Shown here: piece after piece, positions 47,351-58,500 of the stretch | Layout of the letters: every line of letters begins with the position of its first letter | Numbering within the stretch: position 1 is the stretch's first letter | NCBI RefSeq assembly: GCF_018687715.1 | Contig: NC_056765.1 | Span: 13,861,001 to 13,925,000, forward strand | Length of the DNA stretch: 64,000 nucleotides | Direction of reading: 5' to 3' | Source: Carya illinoinensis | Taxonomy: Eukaryota; Streptophyta; Magnoliopsida; Fagales; Juglandaceae | Notes under the pieces: generated by a model | What the model was told of the DNA's origin: nothing | The model's database searches: none | What the model saw: the letters and a program-made list of their open reading frames with translations, nothing else | Position numbers and translations under genes: made by a program

Positions 47351-48670
47351 GGCTTTTGTTAAGTGCCTGTTCATGTGGTCATCCACTTTTTTCTCTAAAA
47401 ACTTCAAGCATTCATGGATCTTATCAGGTTGAGAAGTTGAAAATAGCTTCTTGTAATATAACTCGAATGTTTCTGAAATGTCCTTTCTGTTGCAAGCTTC
47501 AGTTCCATCCTCTCACACAATTTTTTGGATTTCATTGATTTTTCTTCTCTAATTTGCAACTCTGTGGAAGAATTTTGTGTTTCTATCTCATGTTTGAGCC
47601 AGGATTGTTTGGCCCTTTGTTTCCATCTTGCATTGTCTGCTTCCAATAGAACTTCTATTTCTTTTTGCTCTTGTTTTACTGCTGCCGACAAATTTCCCTT
47701 GTTAGCATTCTGCATTTTAGTAAGTTTGTCAAGTTTATCCTAAGCCTGTTTCCATTTTGTGTCGAGGGATTGCTTCTTCCAATGCACTAGAGATTCCTTG
47801 CATTTTTTTAATTTATTGTGAACACCCCTTACATAAGATCCCTGCCATGGTATATTTTAGTTCCAACTAGATTGTATAAATTAATTGCATTGATCCCTTA
47901 GTTCCCAACTTGCCTCATATCTGAATATCTTGGTTCTGCCTCCTCTTTCACTTCTTCTTCTCTCCATTCCATTTCCCATGTCGAACACAATAAAACAATG
48001 GTTAGAAGATTATGCTACCAAGTCATTAATCCGGTTATCAGAAAATTGGTTGATCCAGGCTAAGTTAGCAAAGACTCGATCCAACCTGTCCTTAGTAATT
48101 TGAGCTCCCTTCCTTCCATTATTCTATGTGAATTTTGTCCCTTCATAGCCTAGATAACTTAGGCCACAGAACTCCATTGTTTCCCCTAAATTTTTCATTT
48201 GTTGATAAGGCCTTGGGGCTGCCCCTTGTTTTCCAGGTTGGTGTAATAATACCTCATTAAAGTCCCCAAAACAGATCCAAGCTTTATCATTGTTTAAGCA
48301 CTCTCATTAGCTGCCATGTATTGTCTCTTTCTAAGGTTGTGGGTTGTCCATAGAACCCAGTTACCTGTAGGATTATTTGGGATCCATCGCTTTTATAAGA
48401 TAAGGAGATGTGATTATGGGAATAATTTTCTAAGGAGTTTTCATCTGTGCTATTTCATAAAAAAGCAAGTCCTCCACTTAGGCCTCTACTCTCAACTACA
48501 AAACTACTGTCATAACCCATTAAGTTTCTGGCTTCTTCTACTTTCCTTCTTCCACATATGGTTTCTATTAGGAAGACTACCTTTGACCTCTTTGTCTTTA
48601 CCCAAAAGTGAAGTTCTTGGATTGTACGAGGGTTGCCAAGCCCTCTATAGTTCTAGCTAAGGCTCACCAT
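47351..48670 (-). pseudogene. LINE endonuclease and linker
   Basis: The start ATG at 48668-48670 reads MVSLS, then TAG (48653-48655) where the family has Trp, then NYRGLGNP. Next come VVFLIETICGRRKVEEARNL and SRGLSGGLAF (about 48560-48480), typical of the AP-endonuclease domain of plant L1. After that the frame is lost many times. 47715-47404 is the basic linker before RT (EIEVLLEADNARWKQRAKQS). Confidence 0.8.
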
Positions 48671-48672
48671 TG

Positions 48673-50025
48673 CTATGGGTAGAGTTGCACAGCAGCCTCC
48701 ACCAACCCAGTTTCACAACAGCCTTGTTCCCTTTCCTTTTCAATCTTCTGTTTCTTTCCAATTTGATCCTTCTCTCCTATTATAATATTCACTTCTCTCC
48801 TTTTATAACTTAGGGTCTCCTTTTCAGTAGTTGTTTGAGGGTTGCAATTTGCTGCCCTTGTCCTTCTTTTCCGTGTGTTCCCCTTAGGTTTGGTTCCTTT
48901 CATCTTAGTTTTTGTGGTTGTTAATACCACTGATTCCCCTTTTTGTCAAGATAAGTTGAGTTGGGTGAAGTCATTAGTACTTGGGTTCTTTTCCATTTCT
49001 AGTATGTGATCTTCTAGTTCCATCAGTCCCTCTTTACTTTCTTTGTTTAATTCTTCTATCTCTAATTTAGTCTTGACTTTCCTTTCACTTCTACAGTTTT
49101 TTCCATGGCAATAGATTCATGTTCCTCTTCCTCTGTCTCCATATAGTCCTTACTCTCAGTATGCAATTGTATCCTGTTTATTTCTTGGTTTTCATTTCTG
49201 GCTGCCTGTTTTTGTGATCTCTCATTCTCTTCAGCCTTTGATTTCTCATAACTAGTACTCCTTTCCAGTGTCTCTCGGTTCCCTTCATTTTGGCCCTGTT
49301 CAATTGCACCCCCATACTTCCTACAGTCAAATATATTTGTGTTCATGGGTTGAGTTCGAAGCCAAGGTCCAAACTATTGGATCTTCTCCCTTTCTCCCCT
49401 CTGTTCAGTTCTTTGTCTAGTGCATCTCTTTCCTTGATGGAATAGTATGCCACAATGAAGGTAGAATGATTGTAGACTTTCATATTTGAAGTATATCCAA
49501 TATTGTTGTCCTTCAAAATTCAGCTATCGACACTTCAATAGAGGCTTGTGAATGTTTATAGCAACTTTTACTCTTAGGTATCTACCCCAAGTTGAGCCAT
49601 CCGAATCTGCATTGACCCTAATAACATGTCCAAGGGTTGCTCCAAATTGACTTCCCAACTCTTCAGTCATAGTTGCTAGGGGCATACTATGGAATTTTAC
49701 CCAAAAAGGTTCATATCTAAATTGCAATAAATTAAGAGCATCAGATTCATCCACTTCTTGAAGGGTCAAGAGGTTCTTATCAAAAAAACAAGGTCTCCCA
49801 TGAGAACCTTATCTTTATCAGCTATGTTTTGGAATTCAATTAGGAATTTCTGATACCACAGTTCCTTAAACCTCACCCATCCCATCAGTTTCCATATTAT
49901 AGCCATCGTTTTCCTAAAAGGTTCATTGTTAAGGCATTTCAGAGAGGACTTTACCAGTTATGCAATGTTGTCAATGAACTCCATATTTGTTTGCATGAGC
50001 AACATGGTAAGTTGAGTTTTCTTCA
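48673..50025 (-). pseudogene. LINE ORF1: DUF4283 and CCHC knuckle
   Basis: It begins near 50025. DUF4283-type sequence at 49769-49524 includes LLQFRYEPFWVKFHSMPLAT, GSQFGATLGHVI and WGRYLRVKVAINIHKPL. A zinc-knuckle follows at about 49480-49410 (FYLHCGILFHQGKRC). A long Glu/Lys-rich tail (49346-48673) is in several frames. The protein would coat the LINE RNA. There is a stop just after INIHKPLLKCR at 49524, and others elsewhere. Confidence 0.85.
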
Positions 50026-51659
50026 TTCTTCAGGTTCAGTCTTTCCCAGTGCTTCGACAATTCTTCCTTTGCCATTGCCATTGTTTTCTGCACTACACTC
50101 TCAACAAGGAGAGACTAAACCCTTGGTTTGAAGCAAAGAACACCGCCTTAGCTCAAATGAAGGATGCACCATCTTACTGCTTCTCTAGAGAAAAGAAGGA
50201 CCTCAAAACTTTTCCACATATGCATACTTATATGTTGTATGTGATAGTGAGAAAATAATACATACAAAATATGATATCTTCTAATAATAAATCACATCAT
50301 TCAACGTGCATAAAAAATAATATTAAAAAAGTGCATGAGTTACTATATCATTGTATATATGTTGAATTACAGTTTCCATATATACAAATTAGTGTCACTA
50401 AAAATAAATAAAATTGGTAATGACATGCCTTGGAAGCGCGCGTGGCTTATGCATGTGCCAATCCTTTAAAATCGACGACAAGCGAACGCTATCATCTGTC
50501 ATGGGTGGTGGTCTAATCAGTGGTGGAAGCAGCATTTGTATTGAGGGGTTAACTTTTTTATTGTGTAATATATTTATATAAAGAGTAATGCTAAATATAA
50601 TTTTAAGTAGGATTGTTCATTAGGGTTAGGTTTTTTTCTGACTTGGATAATTGGGTTTCGGTTAAGGATTCTGGCCTAGATCAAATTCGGGCTAGAACTC
50701 GTGTTGCAAATGGACCTACTCAGTCTGGGTACTGGTTTTGTAACCCAGGTACCTAGATTTAAATATAAAAAAATCTTAAGCTTAAAAACTACCTTATCTT
50801 CAGATCTTCTGAAGGGAACTTATTATTTCCGCCACTACCCCTCCTCTCTCTCTCTCTCTTTCTCCCCTCAACCCCACTTGAGTTTTTGTGGCAATTTCTC
50901 TCTCTACTCAGACCTCTCTCACATGTGAAACCGTAAAATCTTAGTTGCCATGTTTCTCTATTTTAGGCTTCGACATAAATTGTATTTTATTTCTCTACTG
51001 CCTAAATTGTGAATATGAAATATGAAATTTTTTATTAGATTCTATGGTATTTTTTGTTCAGCATACTATTTCTGTTATTGCATTGTATCCACAAGGTTGT
51101 TTATGGTGTGCTTGGCTATTAGCAAAATGCACAATCCTTTTACTAGGGTAATCATGGCCTCTATTTTGAGTGCACTCACTTTAGTGATAAAATAGTGATT
51201 TATATTCTATTTTACTAATCGCAAATATGAACAACCCTGCCATGGAGGTAAGCATGGTCCTTGTTTCTACTTCTAATGCTATTACAATTATGATTGTGGA
51301 TAAATTCTTATTATTGAAATAAAATGTTTCTAAAAATATCGTTGCTATTTTTTAGAACTACTTGTTTAAGCATTCTATAACTGGCTTATGTTTATATCAC
51401 GAGTATCGGTTCACTGCTTATTGAGTCGGTGGACTCATCCCTTTATCTCCACCATTTTTTTCAGATGACTTTGATAGTTATGAAAGTTGGAGTAGATAGC
51501 ACATGAAAATAATATAAGAGAAATGTGAGATAAGTGTCAGGAGGCATTAGTGGGTTTGTTTGAGTTAAGAGAAATTTTGCTAATGTTTAGTTTGTTTTAC
51601 TTGGAAAAACTTTTTAGATTTTTTATTTGGAAGAAATTTTTTTGTATTTAAGTTTTGAG
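50026..51659. other. Intergenic with possible hAT-like MITE
   Basis: TAGGATTGTTCATTAGGG at 50618 resembles the end of the element at 61610 (TAGGACTGTTCAACCG), so a related non-autonomous element may start here. Its other end is not identified. The frame at 50049-50258 has no recognisable domain. Confidence 0.35.
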
Positions 51660-52010
51660 AAATGATATTTGCAGTCTAGGAATATGCATTCCCTGTGTAC
51701 TCTATATGAAAAAAGTGGATAAATCTAAAAATTATTTTTTTTAATGGTGGTTCCCACTTTTTTTTTTTTAAAGGGAGTACATGGGGCACTTCAGGACTGT
51801 AGCATTACCCTTAAGGTGAAGTTTGAATAGTGAGTTGAGATGAAAATTAAAAGTTGAATAAAATATTGTCAGAATATTATTTTTTTGAAATTTGAAAAAA
51901 TTGATCAATTGTTTACTATATTTTTGTGTAAAAATTTGAAAAAAACTGTAATTATTAGATGAGATGAGTTGAGATCAACTTTGAATCAAAACGCGACCCC
52001 GTTTGGGTAG
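51660..52010. mobile_element. Two adjacent MITE-like elements
   Basis: 51665-51815 begins TGATATTTGCAGTCTAGGAATATGCA and ends GGACTGTAGCATTACCC, with the centre ATGGTGGTTCCCAC, a common tree MITE layout. 51830-52005 has GTTGAGATGAAAATT near one end and GATGAGATGAGTTGAGATC near the other, related to 38761-38979. Boundaries are approximate. Confidence 0.5.
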
Positions 52011-52439
52011 TGGAGTGTTATTCATTATTTTATCATTACTTTTCACATATTTTATCCAATTTTTCACTATTATTAATTATTTTATCATTACTTTACCTCT
52101 ACTAGCTAGTCACAAATTTCATGTTAAATAATTCATTTAAAAGTAAGGATTAGATGAGACGAGGTTATTATATTTTTATTATTGTATATTTCAGGTTAAA
52201 TAATTCACACCAAGGTACGGGCGTGACATCACGTCTTGCAACCTATAAAGTGTAAGTTGGTAATCAATGATAAAATGGGGCATTTTATATGATAAAATTG
52301 TAGCCTGCCAATTATCATGATTTACCTTAATCATGAAAGTGCATGGTGACTTCTAACTGGTATGGAGTATATTGATTTGGTCGAAGGTGATTTGTTGTTA
52401 TGAAAAATACCATCAATTGAATTATAAATTTACTATTTC
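52011..52439. other. Intergenic, nothing recognised
   Basis: A/T-rich with repeated TTATTTTATCATTACTTT strings at about 52025 and 52078. No gene. Confidence 0.4.
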
Positions 52440-52662
52440 TAATAGCATTTGATTTGAGGCTTGTTTAGATATTCTCAAAATTTCTCAAAATTTTCCTCTT
52501 AAATATCACTCAAATACAAAACACTTTTCAATTTCAAATATACTAAGAAATATCCCTAGATATACTAATATGAAAACATCCCAAAATGTACTTGAAAATA
52601 TTCTTAGATATACTAACATTCCCCTTAAATTTGAGGTGGCAAAGTCAACTGGAGTTTGGAAA

Positions 52663-52930
52663 CTAGATCACCCAACCGATCAAGTGGATGGGATTTCGTG
52701 AATATCTCAGTAAAATTTCCTTTGGAGGGGACAAAATGTAAGTGAATGAGGACTGTTGAAAATGATGGCATACGAAATGACAATCAATTTTAATGTGTTT
52801 AGTATGTTCATGAAACACATCGACATGAGCTATTTGCATGGCACTCTGATTATCACAATGTACACAAGAGCTAATCAGTTGAGGAGCACCCATGTCTGTC
52901 AAAAGCCATCATAACTATAAAAGTTCAGAT
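52663..52930 (-). pseudogene. Copia RNase H end
   Basis: SSCVHCDNQSAMQIAHVDVF and HEHTKHIKIDCHFVCHH match the end of copia RNase H, with the Asp of CDNQSA and the HTKHI motif present. The C-terminal tail degenerates after SPPKEILL. Confidence 0.9.
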
Positions 52931-53837
52931 GTCGAGTATGCTAGTGCACGATATTTAACCTCAGTGCTAAAAAACAATGATAATCCTGAAGATGAAAGTG
53001 GATAACAATTACCCAACTAGAGCAACAAGGAAGAAGCTAAGAGGACTCTGGGAAGGGTGTTGGTGCAGGAGAACTTTCTAACGCATTAATTGGAATGAGA
53101 ATGACATTGGAGTCTGAGAAACTTGTAGTCTCCACAAAGGAATTAGAAAATAAAGCTATAGAGGGGTTAATGAAGACATGTGAATGTGTGGAGGTAGAAC
53201 GTGAGAACATGGAAAGGCTCGTAAAGAGTCTATGTTCCCAAGAATATATATGATGAGAGACTCGTAGATGTTTGGTTATGGGATCATGGCAGCAATAATC
53301 TTTTTGGGTTAAGTCATAACCAAGAAAGTAACATAACAGAGAATAGGGTTCAAGTTTGGTATGTTCAAGGGGAGGAAAAGTGACAAAACAAGCACAACCA
53401 AAGACTAGAAGTAGGGAACAATTAGGAATTTTGTCATGGAGAAGCTCAAATGGAGACTTGTTGTTGAGTGTGGATGAGGGTACCTGATTGATGGTGTATA
53501 CAGCAGTAAGAGTAGCTTTACTCCAAGATTTTGCTAATAAAGAAGCATAAAGTAAAAGTGCTCTTGTTGTGTTAGAAATGTGATGATTTTTCTTCAGTAT
53601 GCCTATTCTGTTAAGAAATATAAGGACACAAGCGATGAGAGATTGTGTCTTACTGATTAAAAAAAATCAAGAAGAGATTTTTCATGACATTCCACAGCAA
53701 TATCTGAATAGAACACTTTAATGGTATGTGAGAAATTTTTTTGTACCATTTTTCAAAAAGTTTGATAATCATGGATGAGTTCAGATCGATGTTGTAAAAG
53801 ATGGAGCCATGTATATAAAAATAATTATCAAAAAATA

Positions 53838-54032
53838 TTACCAAAAAAGGGGACCCCCTTCAGTAGAAAAGACAGTGGGACCCCAAATGTCATAATGGAA
53901 CAAATAAAATGGTGCACAAGAAAAAGACTCACTTTTATTAAAGGATAAATGCATTTGTTCGCCAAGTTGACAAGATACGCAATTATAGAACTTGAAATCT
54001 ATAAAACCTAGATGACCTTGAGACACTAACAA
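53838..54032 (-). pseudogene. Copia GAG-pre-integrase and integrase start
   Basis: It contains NCVSCQLGEQMHLSFNKSES and HYDIWGPTVFSTEGG. CxxCQLGK and HxDIWGP are standard copia motifs, with the first catalytic Asp in YDIWG. The rest of the integrase toward 53260 is broken. Confidence 0.9.
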
Positions 54033-54192
54033 GTGGTCGAGAGGTATAACCCAACCAAGAATGCCATAAACTAAAAGAGATGGTCATTGTAGCAACCAAG
54101 CGAGAGGTAGAGGAAGGGATATGTAGAGAAGAGAGCTCAAAATGCCGTCAAATCTTACGACCTGTCCCAATGAGCTGTCTTGTCTGAGGATC

Positions 54193-54444
54193 TTACACAT
54201 CATAGTTGACCAACTGAATGGAGATTAACGACAATGTTGGAACTAGGTATGTATTGTTAATTGACAACTGAGTGGTAGAAATAGACCCTAGGTGTCTAAC
54301 TTGCAAATGAGAGCCATCAACAGTGTACATGGAACGGGTACATGACAAAGAGGATTTGAGGGAAAATAGTGTAAGATTTGAAGGGATGTGGTTACAACAT
54401 GCAAAATCAATAAACCAAGGAGATGTACCTAAAGTGATGGACAA
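54193..54444 (-). pseudogene. Copia protease
   Basis: SPWFIDFACCNHIPSNLTLF corresponds to copia WxxDSGAxxH. The active-site DS(G/A) reads DFA here, so a key residue is changed. VDGSHLQVRHLGSI and NTYLVPTLSL follow, as usual. Confidence 0.85.
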
Positions 54445-56244
54445 GGTAGAAGAAGATCAAGATAAAACTATATAGATTAAGGCCTCGACATCAGTAGTAG
54501 TGAGAGTAGTGGATTGCTTAGAAGAAGACTCAAGCATAGAAGAAGCAATTGAAGCAAATGTAGCAACATGTGAGAAAGGGGTTTGTGACTGATTCTTGTG
54601 TTGCAATTTATTATATTTTGTAACTAAGTGACTTGGATGTTTGCAATATTTTCAAAAGATAGTCAATAAAAAGGAATGCGAAGTGGAACGTCCAGATGAA
54701 CTTCCAAAAGTAGATTTTGAAGTAGGTGAAGAAGCAACAACAACAACAAAATCAAAGGTTTATAACTTCATAGTGGAGCGTTAGCTTTCCTTGTAAATGA
54801 GTACAACAACAACAGCCTCTAGAGAGGGAAGCAGTGTGTGGTCAGGAGAGATGCTCAAGTGGGCTCAAAATCCTTACAAAGAGCCATCTTGAAATGCATA
54901 AAATTGTGGCAATCATGTCGCAAACAATTCAAGATCCTCAGAGCACTTTAGTTGAGGATATGTAGCAGACAGTTGTTACCAAAGATTGTTAACTTGAAAA
55001 TAGAAATCAACAACAAACTAGCTTGATTCTTGATACATCTGATAAAGTTTAGTCTCAAGTTGAAACTGTAGAGGATCATCATAAGTAAAATTATAGCAGT
55101 TAATAAGAAAATCCCATGCAGTTTTCATGTTTCCAAGTTTTTAGAAGCAAATTATGAATGGATAGAAAGGATTTTATAATGCATGCTATGCCAGTCTTCA
55201 AGATGACATATAACAGCTTCAATACTTTCGCTACCATATTGCTTGGGAGTAGGAAGATCACAAGATACATAATGTCACAATTTGCACCCTCAAGGAAAAT
55301 CTTCCATATTTTGAGACATATATTGTAGTTAGAGTGATCCAAGATATTTTCAATGGAATGAACAATGCTATCAAGGTTGGAAGTTTCCAGGGATATTTTC
55401 TATTTTCCTCTTTTTGTCAATGGTCAATAAACAATGTGGCTACTAACTGGACGAGTGACTGGATAGATGAGGTAGCATGAGTTTGAGGGCTGGGTTGGAT
55501 TAGGTGGGCCTAAGTGGTGTGGGCTTAAAGAGGGTGAATGGACATTCAATAATAAAAAATAATAGAGGGTAAAACAGGGAGAGAAGCTTACTTTAGATAG
55601 GCTGGACTGAAGGTGCATTGGACCAAATGGGAGGAAACTGGGGCATAGCGTGCATGGTCAAACATTTATGGTGACCATATTGAGACAACCCATACTGAAA
55701 ATAGGGTTGCCGTGTGGTCTATTGGGATGTGGTGACGTTTGTACCAAAATGTTGATGACAACTCGTATAGTCGATTGACTGTCTAATGTGAGAATAAACA
55801 AATTGAAAAATGGATGTAACTAGTGTGTAAAGAAGCATACTTGTCAACTGCTAAAAGACTATTAAATTGGACGTGATGTGCTATGCAAATAGCAAAGTGG
55901 AAGAAACATAATTGCTAACAAAACTATAGAGCACAGACACAAACGATTCTATGAGAGATACTAGGATCTGGTATTCTCTGATACAATATAAAAAACCATA
56001 TATTCAAGTGTGTCTGTTTAACATACAGGAAATGCCTATTTATATTGAATAGGCATGTGGTATATAAAGAAATTCTAGCTATGCATATATACAAATACAA
56101 TCAAAGCTTAATATATGGCAACATATTTTTTCCTAAGAATATTTTATAATATGGAAATATTCTAAAATACAGGAAATCATGGAAATATATATTCCAAGAT
56201 ATGGTAGCCTAGTGATGTTAGTAACTCGGCAAATGCACATAAGT

Positions 56245-57962
56245 TTGATTCAGAAAATGAACGAATGACAATTGCTGAAATGATCATTTGTGATGAGCTT
56301 CCATTTAGGATAGTAGAAGCCCAGGGATTTAGGAAGGTATGTAGATCACTTGAACCAAGATTCCAAGTGCCATCTCAAACCACTGCAGTGAAAGACTGTA
56401 TTAAACTGTTTAAAATGGAGAAGGAGAAGTTAAGGAAAATATTTAAGACGGTTAAGCGGGCTAGTTTTAACTACTGACACATGGACGTCGATTCAAAACT
56501 TTAATTATATGTGTCTTACTGCACACTTTATTGAGTCTGACTGGAAACTCCACAAAAGAATTCTAAACTTTTGTATGATCCCTAATCACAAAGGAGAAAC
56601 AATTAGAAAGTATGTAGATTCATGTCTACAAGATTGGGGCATTGACAAAATCTTTACTGTTACAGTTGACAATGCTTCCTCAAATGATGTTGCCATTGAG
56701 TATTTGAGAAAGTTTGTAGAAGGTCATTTGTTTGAAGGGAAGTATATTCACATTAGGTGTTGTGCTCATATAATGAACCTCATTGTAAATGATGGGCTAA
56801 AAGATTGTGATGATTCAATCACAAGGGTGCGCAATGCTGTTAGGTATGTTAAATCATCTTCTGCAAGAATGGAGAAATTCAAAAAGTGTATAGAGAAAGA
56901 GAAAATTGATTGTACAAAATTGGTATGCCTTGATGTTTCCACAAGATGAAATTCAACTTATCTAATGCTAGAAGTTGCAAAAATATATATAAAAAAAAAA
57001 AAAAAAAACCTTTTTTGCGATTGGAGAAGGATGATGATTCTTTTGTTCGTTATTATCATAGTGTGAACTTGACCCCCATAACTCTAATGATTGGGAGAGA
57101 GTTAGAGTATTGATAAAGTTTTTGAAGATTTTTTATGATACTACTGTGAGACTTTCTGACTCTTTGTATGTTATATCTAATGCATATTTCCAGGAGTTTT
57201 GTGGCATACAATCACATTTGTCAAAAATGAGTTGAAGTAATGATGCAGTGTTGAAATGTATGGTGGAAAATATGAAGATTCAGTATGACAAATATTGGGG
57301 ATCAATTGAAAAGACTAACTTGATGATATTTATTGCTGTTGTTCTTGATCCAAGATGCAAATTTAGTCTTTTGCATTTTTGGTTCAAAAAGATATATGTT
57401 GGTAATTTAGTAAGAAATGATTGCAATAGTAAAACACTTGATGATGGACATTTACTGTGAGTATAGTATTGTGTATGGGAGTTCAAGTGGAGTTTCCTAT
57501 TATGAGTCTCCTTCCTCAGTTGATCCTACTATGATTGATTTTGATTCTCAACAAAGTTTTTAAATTGATTATGAGCAAGAAATTATTGAGTCTAATTTGA
57601 TGATCAAATCAGAGATCGATCAATACTTAGAATATGGTTGTGAGGCACAAACTCCAAATTTTGATATTTTGGATTGGTGGAAGATCAATGAAGTAAAATA
57701 TCCTATTTTGGCAAGAGTTGCATAGGATGTAATGGTCATTCTCGTTGCTACAGTTTCTTTTGAGTCAGCCTTCAGTGTAGGGGGTCGTGTGCTTGACCCA
57801 TTTCGTAGTTCACTATCTCCAAGAACAGTCGAGACACTTGTTTGTACACAAAATTGGTTGAAGGATCCAATACTCATTGATCTTCGTGCCTCCTTGGATA
57901 ATATTGAAAGTTTTGAGGAGGAATTGGGTAATGAATTTATTTCTTATTTACATATTTATTAA
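56245..57962 (+). pseudogene. hAT transposase (RICESLEEPER/DAYSLEEPER type), 5'-truncated
   Basis: MIICDELPFRIVEAQGFRKV, then a stop before the expected TDTWTS (about 56475), YMCLTAHFIESDWKLHKRIL, VTVDNASSNDVAIEYLRKF, HIRCCAHIMNLIVNDGLKD and CLDVSTR lie at 56265-56949. After a poly-A run come MIFIAVVLDPRCKFSLL (57320) and the dimerisation domain ILVATVSFESAFSVGGRVLD (57740-57790) and SPRTVETLVCTQNW. The BED zinc finger expected at the N-terminus is absent. Stops and frame changes are many. It sits at the end of the copia element. Confidence 0.9.
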
Positions 57963-58321
57963 AATTTTTCATAATGTTTATTTTTATATCATTTTAATAA
58001 TCATCATGTTTTTGCAGTTTTTCTCTTGATAGCTTTGTATTAGTGTTTTGCTCACTACTTAGTAATGAAATGATATTGATTTGTATGGAAAAGAGACCAA
58101 ACAAATAGAATGAGTGTAGAAATGAACTCACATGCAAGAACCTAAAAAAAAAAAAAAAACCAATCCGTTCGTACAAACCCGCATGTACAAACGGGACAGG
58201 TTGGTTTGGCACATTTTGGCAGTTGGGTCGGGTCAGAGCAGGCACAGATCCGACTTGGCCTCATTGGGTTGCAAGCCTAATGCTAGGTAATATTCCTAGA
58301 TATACTAATGTACTATATGTA

Positions 58322-58437
58322 GCTTTCTGATCATCAAACAACAACTCCATTAATGCATAGAATGTTTTCAGTGGTTCACACTCGAAACCAGCTTGTACAG
58401 CTTCTCCATTCTTTGTTTGCTTATTTTAAGGAAGAAC
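58322..58437 (-). pseudogene. Duplicated fragment of KCR exon 3 / 3' UTR
   Basis: GATCATCAAACAACAACTCCATT, TTCAGTGGTT and ACACTCGAAACC here recur at 58468-58525, which is the end of the KCR pseudogene. The copy is about 138 bp downstream, in the same orientation, and lacks the main coding part. Confidence 0.75.
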
Positions 58438-58500
58438 TAACATACTTTATATATGGTGCTTCCAGATCATCAAACAACAACTCCATTGCCCAGAATATTC

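Larger units (their letters stand above)
44540..50025 (-). mobile_element. Plant L1-type LINE, decayed
   Basis: On the minus strand, ORF1 (DUF4283 plus CCHC), endonuclease, reverse transcriptase, zf-RVT and RNase H follow in the standard plant L1 order, spread over 5.5 kb. All parts carry stops or frame changes. The 3' end (low coordinate) lies near an AT microsatellite (44480-44523). No poly(A) tail or target duplication could be identified confidently. Confidence 0.85.
52440..56225 (-). mobile_element. Ty1/copia retrotransposon, decayed
   Basis: On the minus strand, protease (54444-54193), GAG-pre-integrase and integrase start (54032-53838) and RNase H (52902-52663) follow in the copia order. 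A purine-rich AAATTTAAGGGGAATG lies at about 52617-52632, before a TGTTAGTATATC-like LTR start. ATTGTATCAGAG (minus, about 55975-55990) fits a degenerate initiator tRNA-Met primer site. The LTRs could not be aligned confidently. Large parts of integrase and RT are unreadable. Confidence 0.75.
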
